From Gammaproteobacteria bacterium (GTDB lineage Bacteria > Pseudomonadota > Gammaproteobacteria > Chromatiales > Chromatiaceae): a stretch of DNA of 6,479 nt. Below are positions 1 to 5,692 of the stretch, piece by piece. Numbering within the stretch: position 1 is the first letter of the stretch; every line of letters begins with the position of its first letter. The notes beneath the pieces are model-generated. The model ran no database searches. It worked only from the letters and a program-made list of their open reading frames with translations, and was not told where the DNA came from. The stretch covers positions 1 through 6,479 of the forward strand of contig JAJRUY010000338.1 of the NCBI GenBank assembly GCA_024277555.1, read 5' to 3'. Position numbers and translations under genes: made by a program.

Positions 1-1
1 C

Positions 2-337
2 CAACCCGGCGCCCTGAGCGTTCTGGCATTTGATGGGGATACAGCTGTGGGGCTGATCAATTGTTTTCAGGCCTTGTCTACATTTCAGGCCAGACCACTG
101 CTCAATATTCATGACGTGATTGTTATGCCAACGCATCGCAGGCGAGGCATCAGCCCGATGATGCTGGAAAAAGTGGAAGAGATCGCTCGCCAGCGTGGCT
201 GCTGCAAGCTCACACTGGAAGTGCTGGAGGGAAATCAGGTGGCAAAAAATGCATACGGAAAATTCGGCTTTTGCAGCTATGAGCTGGATCCCGAACTGGG
301 CCATGCCTTGTTTTGGGAAAAGAAATTACCTGATTAG
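2..337 (+). CDS. GNAT-family N-acetyltransferase, 3' part (5' end outside the window)
   Basis: The frame is open from the left edge (position 2) to a TAG at 335-337 and gives 111 residues without a true start. A GTG at 47 is in frame, but the reading continues upstream in the same style, so the gene is taken as cut by the edge. GNAT enzymes transfer an acetyl group from acetyl-CoA to an amine. The family's acetyl-CoA pyrophosphate loop is visible as a beta strand (DVIVMP) followed by THRRRGIS, which fits the R/Q-x-x-G-x-G/A signature. Further on, LTLEVLEGNQVAKNAYGKFGF matches motif B (beta strand, Asn, helix with Tyr, then K-x-GF). The C-terminal strand ALFWEKKL is a typical family ending. 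The substrate cannot be deduced. The TAG stop lies inside the left arm of an inverted repeat (335-356). The gene converges on the minus-strand operon ending at 725. Confidence 0.9.
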   Translation, partial: QPGALSVLAFDGDTAVGLINCFQALSTFQARPLLNIHDVIVMPTHRRRGISPMMLEKVEEIARQRGCCKLTLEVLEGNQVAKNAYGKFGFCSYELDPELGHALFWEKKLPD

Positions 338-347
338 CCCGCATGTT

Positions 348-484
348 TCACCGGAATCCAGATTTTTCCCGAAGAGATTTTCGTTCAGATTGTTCGAGCG
401 GGTAAAAGTCGATGTTATTCATCGGCTTGTAGGACGTTCGGGCAATCTGGGCGGAAAGATCCCGGGAAAAACTGGATAGCGTGA
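348..484. repeat. Long imperfect hairpin (about 137 nt, 5-nt loop)
   Basis: The stretch folds back on itself almost end to end. The outer stem pairs 356-371 with 463-477 (ATCCAGATTTTTCCCG against CGGGAAAAACTGGAT, with one bulged A at 362). The middle stem pairs 378-400 with 435-457. The top stem pairs 403-414 with 420-431 around the loop TTATT at 415-419. A weaker base pairs 348-353 with 480-484. In the middle and top stems most arm differences are G-U wobbles in the plus-strand RNA (381-454, 384-451, 385-450, 393-442, 394-441, 398-437, 409-425). It begins about 10 nt after the GNAT stop codon. It has no T-tract of a classical intrinsic terminator. It may be a degenerate foldback element or a 3' structural RNA. 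No coding function is seen. Confidence 0.7.
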
Positions 485-533
485 CGGGTACAAAGTGTAA
501 CCTGGCCCAATTCAACGCAAGATAATGAAAAAA

Positions 534-652
534 TATATGGCACCTCGAAAAATCGTCATTCCGGCGGAAGCCGGAATCCATAACTTGCTGATTTATATGG
601 ACCCCGGCTTTCGCCGGGGTGACGAAAAACGAATTATTCGAGGTTCCCTATA
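534..652. mobile_element. MITE-like element with terminal inverted repeats and flanking TA
   Basis: Bases 536-549 (TATGGCACCTCGAA) match the reverse complement of 637-650 (TAGGGAACCTCGAA) at 12 of 14 positions. Both ends are flanked by TA (534-535 and 651-652), as expected for the TA duplication made by IS630/Tc1-mariner-type transposition. The element is about 115 bp, codes for nothing, and contains two palindromes in opposite orientation. Small TA-flanked elements of this design are known in Proteobacteria (for example the Correia elements of Neisseria), but I do not identify this one with any named family. The autonomous transposase is not in the window. A TA flank is weak evidence alone. 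The combination of terminal repeats, size and internal symmetry makes the call reasonable. Confidence 0.6.
555..626. repeat. Pair of inverted REP-like palindromes
   Basis: The unit is CGTCA-yyCCGGC-GRAA-GCCGGrr-TCCATA. The first copy reads forward from 555 and has an 8-bp stem (558-565 with 570-577) and a GGAA loop. The second copy is read on the minus strand from 626 and has an 8-bp stem (601-608 with 613-620) and a GAAA loop on that strand. The copies differ by TT..AA versus CC..GG in the stem, a paired change that keeps the stem, and by one loop base. Palindromes of the type CGTCATTCCGGCGAAAGCCGGAATCCA are widespread repeats in proteobacterial intergenic regions. Neither hairpin is followed by a T-tract, so they are not called as intrinsic terminators. 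Confidence 0.75.
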
Positions 653-724
653 GACAAACACCGGCATCCCGAGCGTTCTGGTGAAATATGCGGGTTAGAA
701 GCCCCTGAACATGATGTTTTGGCC

Positions 725-1762
725 TCAGACATTGATCTTCAGCCGGCCATTTTCCGACATCGCCACAGCAATCGCCCGGGTCTGCGGAAAATTGGCCAGA
801 ATGATCATGCTGATAACGGTAATGGGCACACTCAGGAACATGCCGGTTACCCCCCACATCTGCCCCCAGACCGACAGCGCAAGGATCACCACCAGCGGAC
901 TGAGATTGAGCGAAGACCCCATCAGGCGCGGCTCGAGCACGTTTCCGATCAGCACTTGCAGCGTCCCAAGTGAAACCAGCAGGGTAAGGAAAGGCCCAAA
1001 AGTATCAAACTGCACCAGCGACAATGCTGTGGGCAACAGCACCGCGATCATGGATCCAATGGTTGGAATATAGTTGAGCATGAAGATCAGCAACGCCCAG
1101 AACGGCGCATAGTCCACACCCACCCACAGCAAAATGGCATAGCTGAGAATCCCGGTCAGGGCACTTACCATGGTTTTGATATAAACATACTGGCGGATCT
1201 GGATCTGGATTGCATCCAGCATCTGATTGACCTTTTTGCGCCTGTCGGCATCGGGAAACATGATGCGCAGTTTGATGCCGAAATAACGCTCCTCCAGCAA
1301 CAGGAAAACCACATAAATGGCCACCAGCCCGGCATTGCCGGCCAGCCCCATGATGGCTGCGGCAAAGTCACTGACCATCTTGCCCATATCCAGATTGCTG
1401 GCCCAGTGGGCAATGGCTGGCGCCACTTCCACCCCGGTCAGTGCTGCCAGGCGTTCGAGTATCTTGCTTACATTGTCCTGGTACTCCGGGGCAGCAATTT
1501 TTACCTGCTCCACCGTGCCACCAATCATTTGCGCCATGCCACTGAGCAACAGGATGACCACAACCAGAGACAGAAAAACGCTTATATGCTGAAAAGGATG
1601 GATACCATAGATCGAGAAACCATGAATTTTCAGGGCAATGGCGTCGATGATGTACCAGATAATAAGTGCGATGGCGAAAGGCACCAGCAGCGACTTGCCA
1701 ACAACCAGGAACGCAATCACTGCGGCAATGGTAACAACGGTTGCAGTCAGTCTTTGTGGCAT
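725..1762 (-). CDS. AI-2E family (PerM/YdiK-like) multi-spanning membrane protein
   Basis: This 345-residue protein is about the usual length for the AI-2E transporter family (Pfam 'AI-2E_transport'). Hydrophobic segments lie near residues 7-21, 24-45, 60-80, 134-156, 198-216, 219-248 (in two parts), 255-277 and 288-322. The stretch at about 82-130 is soluble and helical, as is typical of the family. Family signatures are visible: NYIPTIGSMIAVLLP (230-244), GNVLEPRLMG (273-282), and the C-terminal LSPLVVILALSVWGQMWG followed by GMFLSVPI (287-314). Known members have been linked to autoinducer-2 export or to ion/H+ antiport, and the family name does not fix the substrate here. The ATG lies 3 nt after the stop of the upstream methyltransferase gene. 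Its likely SD, GGGAA, lies inside that gene's 3' end, so translational coupling is likely. It is the last gene of the operon. Confidence 0.9.
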   Translation of the reverse strand: MPQRLTATVVTIAAVIAFLVVGKSLLVPFAIALIIWYIIDAIALKIHGFSIYGIHPFQHISVFLSLVVVILLLSGMAQMIGGTVEQVKIAAPEYQDNVSKILERLAALTGVEVAPAIAHWASNLDMGKMVSDFAAAIMGLAGNAGLVAIYVVFLLLEERYFGIKLRIMFPDADRRKKVNQMLDAIQIQIRQYVYIKTMVSALTGILSYAILLWVGVDYAPFWALLIFMLNYIPTIGSMIAVLLPTALSLVQFDTFGPFLTLLVSLGTLQVLIGNVLEPRLMGSSLNLSPLVVILALSVWGQMWGVTGMFLSVPITVISMIILANFPQTRAIAVAMSENGRLKINV

Positions 1763-1765
1763 GTT

Positions 1766-2347
1766 TCAGGTTCCCTTTGAGGCAACGATCATGGCCAGAT
1801 CAGATAGTTCCGTGGGTTCGGATAAGACCTGACCGTCTTCCCGGTAATAATGTACCTGCAGATCCTGGAACAAGCGCAGCAACTCGTTCCTCTCCAGGCG
1901 CCAGTCATCTGTTGATGGCCCCCTGTCCAGGTACACTTCCCTGACAAAGGTCTGGTAAAACAGCATCCCCCCGGGACGCAGCGACCGGATCAACTGCGGT
2001 ATAATCCGGCGCTCGAGAAAATACGATACCAGAATCAGGTCAAAGCTGTTTGGATCCGGAGGATATTTCACCACATCCCTGACCTGGGTCTTTATCTTCA
2101 GGCCATTTTCCCGCGCCTTTTTATCCAGGCGCTCAATGGCTACGGGGGAGAAATCCCAGGCATGGGTTTCAAGGCCTGTTTGCGCCATAAACATCGCGCT
2201 TGCACCACGCCCACAGGCAAGATCCAGAGCCTTTCCAGCACCAGGCAACAGCTGCCTGTTTCTACTCAATACCTGTGCAACCTCACCCTGGTCTGATGCT
2301 TCCTGGTGCCGCTGATTCCATTTTCCGACGTACTCTTCCCGGCTCAA
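1766..2347 (-). CDS. Class I SAM-dependent methyltransferase, TehB-like
   Basis: This 193-residue cytosolic protein has a Rossmann-type methyltransferase core. Motif I, the SAM-binding glycine loop, is ALDLACGRGAS (40-50). The acidic residue after strand 2 is in AWDFSP (D65), and the next is in QVRDV (D91). Motif IV is FDLILVSYFLER (102-113), followed by LRPGGMLFYQTF (123-134). This resembles the small TehB-type group; the substrate is unknown, and tellurite resistance should not be assumed. The best start is a TTG at 2347-2345, which overlaps the metZ stop TGA (TTGA). No ATG occurs before residue 52, inside the fold, while KWNQRH near the start is the usual N-terminal motif of these enzymes. 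A 5-bp stem-loop (2348-2361) lies directly upstream, and the SD (AGGGGG) is unusually far away, which suggests coupling to metZ translation. Confidence 0.88.
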   Translation of the reverse strand: MSREEYVGKWNQRHQEASDQGEVAQVLSRNRQLLPGAGKALDLACGRGASAMFMAQTGLETHAWDFSPVAIERLDKKARENGLKIKTQVRDVVKYPPDPNSFDLILVSYFLERRIIPQLIRSLRPGGMLFYQTFVREVYLDRGPSTDDWRLERNELLRLFQDLQVHYYREDGQVLSEPTELSDLAMIVASKGT

Positions 2348-3528
2348 GGGCTACCCAGCCCCCTGGCAAGATCCGCCTTGAGATCAGCAACATCCTCCAG
2401 ACCGACAGAAACGCGGATCAACCCGTCGCCAATACCGGATTCAGATCGCTCTTCCGGCGTAAGACGGCCATGGGTAGTGCTGGCCGGATGGATAATCGTG
2501 CTCTTGGTGTCTCCGAGATTGGCGGTAATGGACAACAACCTGGTGGCGTCGATAACCTTCCATGCCGCAGCCTGGCCACCATCGACCTCAAAGGAAAGTA
2601 CGCCACCTGGCAGTTTCATTTGTTTGCTTGCCAGCACTTTTTGCGGATGACTTTCCAGCCCTGGATAATGCACACGGGTCACCCCGGGATGCTGCTGCAG
2701 CCATGTGGCAAGCACTGCTGCGTTGGCGGAATGGGCCTTCATGCGCAAATCCAGGGTTTCCAGGCCGTTCAGAAACACCCAGGCATTGAAAGGACTCATG
2801 CTGGGGCCTGCGGTACGCAGCACGCCATATACATCTTCACCCACCTTGTCCCTGTCCCCAACAACCGCCCCCCCCATGCAGCGCCCCTGGCCATCCAGAT
2901 ACTTGGTGGCGGAATGGATCACAATATCAGCGCCAAAATCCAGCGGACGCTGTAGCACAGGGGTGCAGAAACAGTTGTCCACCACCAACAGACAGTCATG
3001 CTCATGAGCCAGATCAGCCAATGCCTGGATGTCACCCAGCTCCCCCAGGGGATTGGAAGGTGTTTCCAGGAACAGCATTCTGGTGTTGGGTCGCATGGCA
3101 GCTCGCCAGGCATCTACATCGGCCAATGGAACATAGCTGGTTTCAATCCCGAAGCGCCCCAGATACTTGTTGAACAGGATAACCGTACTGCCGAAGATAC
3201 TGCGGGAACTGAGCAGATGATCGCCCTGCTGCAACAACCCCATGCAGGTGGACATGATGGCCGCCATGCCCGTGGCTGTGGCCACACAGACCTCACCACC
3301 TTCCATGGCTGCCAGGCGTTCTTCAAAATTCCTTACCGTAGGATTGGTAAAGCGCGAGTAGATATTACCCACCTCTTCACCGGAGAAACGGGCAGCGGCC
3401 TGAGCTGCATTTTTATACACATAACTGGAAGTGGTAAAAATGGGTGGGGAATGCTCACCCTCGGCCGTCCGATGGTGACCTGCCCGAACCGCCAGTGTTG
3501 CCATTTTACAGTCAGAATAGTCGTCCAT
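2344..3528 (-). CDS. metZ: O-succinylhomoserine sulfhydrylase (Cys/Met metabolism PLP enzyme)
   Basis: MetZ joins O-succinylhomoserine and sulfide to give homocysteine, the direct-sulfhydrylation route to methionine. Numbering below uses the 394-residue form. PLP-enzyme landmarks are NIYSRFTNPT (Y57 and R59, phosphate binding from the neighbouring subunit), ATGMAAI, VVDNCFCTP (D184, pyridine nitrogen), SATKYLDGQGR (K209, Schiff-base lysine), NLGDTKSTIIHPASTTH (337-353) and GLIRVSVGLED (R372, substrate carboxylate). The whole protein resembles Pseudomonas MetZ, and its position directly after purF is the order known there. The ATG at 3528 is preferred because GGAG (3538-3535) sits 6 nt before it. 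An in-frame ATG at 3540 would add four residues and overlap purF by 11 nt, but has no SD. The purF stop ends 1 nt before the chosen start, which implies coupled translation. Cystathionine gamma-synthase is a related alternative but fits less well. Confidence 0.96.
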   Translation of the reverse strand: MDDYSDCKMATLAVRAGHHRTAEGEHSPPIFTTSSYVYKNAAQAAARFSGEEVGNIYSRFTNPTVRNFEERLAAMEGGEVCVATATGMAAIMSTCMGLLQQGDHLLSSRSIFGSTVILFNKYLGRFGIETSYVPLADVDAWRAAMRPNTRMLFLETPSNPLGELGDIQALADLAHEHDCLLVVDNCFCTPVLQRPLDFGADIVIHSATKYLDGQGRCMGGAVVGDRDKVGEDVYGVLRTAGPSMSPFNAWVFLNGLETLDLRMKAHSANAAVLATWLQQHPGVTRVHYPGLESHPQKVLASKQMKLPGGVLSFEVDGGQAAAWKVIDATRLLSITANLGDTKSTIIHPASTTHGRLTPEERSESGIGDGLIRVSVGLEDVADLKADLARGLGSP

Positions 3529-3529
3529 T

Positions 3530-5044
3530 TCAGGCTCCATTGTGCAAATCTATTACATCTGTCCTGGTGTCCCGTTCGGCTTTGGCATGGTCGTTGCGGT
3601 CATGCTCCAGCACTTGCAGATAATCACTGGTTACATCCCCGGTCACATATTCACCATTGAAAACCGAAGCATCAAAGCGATCAACCTTGAACATGCCTTT
3701 TTTCTGCACCGCTTCGATCAAGTCTTGCAGGTCCTGATAGATAAGCTTGTCTGCCCCGATGATCTGGCAGATTTCTTCCGTGGTGCGATTGTGCGCGACC
3801 AGCTCCGAGGCAGCAGGCATGTCGATGCCATAGACGTTGGGGAATCGCACCGGGGGAGCTGCAGAAGCCAGATAAACCTTGTTGGCGCCTGCATCTCTGG
3901 CCATTTGCACAATTTGCTTGGAAGTGGTGCCACGCACGATGGAATCATCCACCAGCAATACATTCTTGCCCTTGAATTCCACATCAATGGGATTGAGTTT
4001 GCGGCGTACGGATTTCTTGCGGGCAGTCTGTCCCGGCATGATAAAGGTACGACCGATATAGCGGTTCTTGATGAATCCCTCCGTGTAGGGCAATTTGAGT
4101 TTGTTTGCCAGACTCAGAGCCGCCGTGCGGCTGGTATCCGGTATGGGAATGACCACATCGATATCATGATCCGGCCATTCATTCTTGATTTTTTTTGCCA
4201 GCTTGATGCCCATGCGCAGCCGCGCCTTGTGTACGAATATGTCATCGATGATGGAGTCAGGCCTGGCAAAATACACGAACTCGAAGATACAGGGCGAACG
4301 CACCGTCTGTTCCGCGCATTGTCTGGCATGGAACTCACCCGTGCGGGTAATAATGATCGCTTCACCGGGAGCCACATCCCGCACCAGTTTGAAACCCAGG
4401 GTATCCAGGGCGACACTCTCGGAAGCAACCATAAACTCCTTGCCATTGGGTGTATCACGTTCACCAAACACCACCGGGCGGATGCCATGGGGATCCCGAA
4501 AGGCAATCACACCATATCCGGGAATCATTGCCACAGCAGCATAACCCCCACGGCAACGCTTGTGCACGGTTTCCACTGCCCGAAAAATATCCTCTTCGTC
4601 AAGCGTCAGATGTGGCGGATAAGAGCTCAGCCCATGAGCAAAGATGTTCAGCAGAATCTCTGAATCGGATTCGGTATTGATGTGACGCAGATCCTCTCGA
4701 AAAAGATCCTGCTTGAGCTCGTCTGCATTGGTCAAATTGCCGTTATGGGCAAGGACAATGCCATAGGGCGAGTTTACATAGAATGGCTGCGCTTCCGCCG
4801 AAGAAGAACAACCGGCAGTGGGATAGCGCACATGCGCCACGCCCATATTTCCCCGCAGGCGGATCATGTGATCGGTTTTGAAAACGTCACTGGCGAGGCC
4901 ATTATTCTTGCGCAAATGCAGCTTGCCGTTCTCACAGGTAACAATACCAGCGGCATCCTGACCACGATGCTGCAGCACCAGCAATGCACCGTACAGCGAC
5001 TGATTGACAGGCTCTGTGCCTACGATACCTACAATTCCACACAT
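3530..5044 (-). CDS. purF: Amidophosphoribosyltransferase (glutamine PRPP amidotransferase)
   Basis: PurF makes 5-phosphoribosylamine from PRPP and glutamine, the first committed step of purine synthesis, in the cytosol. The 504 residues match the E. coli enzyme (505) in length and pattern. The N-terminal Ntn-hydrolase glutaminase starts MCGIVGIVG, with C2 as the nucleophile exposed after Met removal. It is followed by LQHRGQDAAGI, HVRYPTAG (R73), LAHNGNLTN (N101, G102) and NTESDSE (D127). The C-terminal phosphoribosyltransferase domain has VVIPIPDTSRTAA, NRYIGRTFIMPGQ and the PRPP loop NVLLVDDSIVRGTT (361-374). There is no propeptide or Cys-rich iron-sulfur signature like that of the Bacillus type. 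The ATG has GGGGAA about 9 nt upstream. That SD lies inside a possible 13-codon ORF that ends 2 nt before the ATG. No PurR-type operator is recognisable nearby. Confidence 0.99.
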   Translation of the reverse strand: MCGIVGIVGTEPVNQSLYGALLVLQHRGQDAAGIVTCENGKLHLRKNNGLASDVFKTDHMIRLRGNMGVAHVRYPTAGCSSSAEAQPFYVNSPYGIVLAHNGNLTNADELKQDLFREDLRHINTESDSEILLNIFAHGLSSYPPHLTLDEEDIFRAVETVHKRCRGGYAAVAMIPGYGVIAFRDPHGIRPVVFGERDTPNGKEFMVASESVALDTLGFKLVRDVAPGEAIIITRTGEFHARQCAEQTVRSPCIFEFVYFARPDSIIDDIFVHKARLRMGIKLAKKIKNEWPDHDIDVVIPIPDTSRTAALSLANKLKLPYTEGFIKNRYIGRTFIMPGQTARKKSVRRKLNPIDVEFKGKNVLLVDDSIVRGTTSKQIVQMARDAGANKVYLASAAPPVRFPNVYGIDMPAASELVAHNRTTEEICQIIGADKLIYQDLQDLIEAVQKKGMFKVDRFDASVFNGEYVTGDVTSDYLQVLEHDRNDHAKAERDTRTDVIDLHNGA

Positions 5045-5046
5045 GA

Positions 5047-5088
5047 TCAGAGTTTCCCCAAGTGCATCATCAACAATGAGCTGTTCAT
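5047..5088 (-). CDS. Possible 13-codon leader ORF upstream of purF
   Basis: In the 76-nt gap between cvpA and purF there is an ATG at 5088 preceded by AGGA (5098-5095) at 6-nt spacing, a good ribosome-binding site. It encodes MNSSLLMMHLGKL and stops with TGA at 5049-5047, just 2 nt before the purF ATG. The SD of purF lies within it. It could couple ribosomes into purF or act as a small leader peptide. The frame is also open upstream, so the ORF may be a chance product of a short gap. No family is recognised and there is no evidence of expression. Confidence 0.3.
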   Translation of the reverse strand: MNSSLLMMHLGKL

Positions 5089-5120
5089 ACTAATTCCTGT
5101 CCTGCAAACTTCACAAGCGG

Positions 5121-5690
5121 TTACTGCCCTGGCTGCGGCGCCGGGGCGATGGTTTCCGACACTGGCAACTCCGGCATACCGGCAGTCAAAAACCGGAATT
5201 TGTCCGCTACTTCCGGCGGCAGCAAATCCTTCAGCCACAGCGCCAATTCCTGAAAATAGGGGATCAATACGGACTGCTGCCACCATGGATCCTGCGGCAA
5301 TGGAGTCAATCCAGCCAACAGAACCAGAATCGCCATCAGCAGCACCCCTCTGGCAAGACCAAAAATCATGCCAATGAAGCGGTCGCTACCGCTCAATCCG
5401 GTGCTGTTGATGAGACGAATCACCAGGTAATTCAACAGACCACCCGCGACCAGGGAAAGCAGCATGAGAATGACGAATGCCACACCCAGCCTCACCGACG
5501 GCGTAATGATAAAGGGTTCCATGCGCAAGGAAAGGTCGCGAAAGAAAGTCCAGCTGATCCAGAATGCCAGCACCCATACCGCCAGCGAAAAAGCTTCCCG
5601 CACAAAACCGCGAACAAGACTGATCAGCGCCGACACCGCAACAATGCCCAGTATGATAAAATCCACCCAAATGAGCTGCGTATCAGCCAT
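5121..5690 (-). CDS. cvpA: CvpA family inner-membrane protein (colicin V production protein)
   Basis: CvpA is a small inner-membrane protein of unclear biochemical role. In E. coli it is needed for colicin V production and is cotranscribed with purF, the same arrangement as here. The 189 residues carry four predicted membrane segments, near 7-24, 33-50, 67-92 and 108-128. Family signatures are ISLVRGFVREAFSL (23-36) after the first segment and GSDRFIGMIFGLARG (101-115) before the fourth. The end is a periplasmic or cytosolic tail rich in Pro/Trp, then an Ala/Pro-rich terminus, somewhat longer than the E. coli protein (162 residues). The ATG lies 2 nt after the dedD stop. No strong SD is visible, so translation probably depends on ribosomes leaving dedD. 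Confidence 0.95.
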   Translation of the reverse strand: MADTQLIWVDFIILGIVAVSALISLVRGFVREAFSLAVWVLAFWISWTFFRDLSLRMEPFIITPSVRLGVAFVILMLLSLVAGGLLNYLVIRLINSTGLSGSDRFIGMIFGLARGVLLMAILVLLAGLTPLPQDPWWQQSVLIPYFQELALWLKDLLPPEVADKFRFLTAGMPELPVSETIAPAPQPGQ

Positions 5691-5692
5691 GC

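Larger units (their letters stand above)
335..697. repeat. Outer inverted-repeat pair bounding the convergent intergenic region
   Basis: The 22 bases at 335-356 are matched by the reverse complement of 676-697 at 19 of 22 positions. The shared core is CCCGCAT-R-TTTCACC-R-GAA. The three differences (337/695, 345/687, 353/679) are all left G opposite right T, so a plus-strand RNA would still pair there as G-U. The arms are 319 nt apart and enclose the other two repeat structures. This looks like the ends of a mobile-element remnant or a very large foldback. No target-site duplication is clear, and no transposase gene or fragment is recognisable between the arms. The left arm overlaps the GNAT stop codon. 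The right arm lies about 30 nt past the stop of the AI-2E-family gene, so both converging transcripts would run into the structure. Confidence 0.7.

Noticed and set aside
16..26. GAGCGTTCTGG also present at 671-681
   Set aside because: An 11-base exact repeat is expected by chance several times in a window of this size.
601..620. GC-rich hairpin as an intrinsic terminator for the minus-strand operon or the GNAT gene
   Set aside because: The stem is good but neither strand has a T-tract after it, and it belongs to a paired repeat inside a MITE-like element.
654..724. Terminator directly downstream of the AI-2E-family gene
   Set aside because: Only a weak CACC/GGTG pairing with a long loop is present on the minus strand. 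The right arm of the outer inverted repeat is the main feature.
2200..2955. Plus-strand open frame (251 codons) opposite the methyltransferase and metZ
   Set aside because: It is antisense to two well-supported genes and has no motif or SD of its own.
3542..4663. Long plus-strand open frame (373 codons) opposite purF
   Set aside because: It lies fully antisense to a highly conserved purF, has no recognisable domain, and its residue composition is that of a frame shadow.
5045..5120. PurR operator or purine riboswitch before purF
   Set aside because: No PurR-like palindrome and no purine-riboswitch core is recognisable in the gap; only the small ORF stands out.
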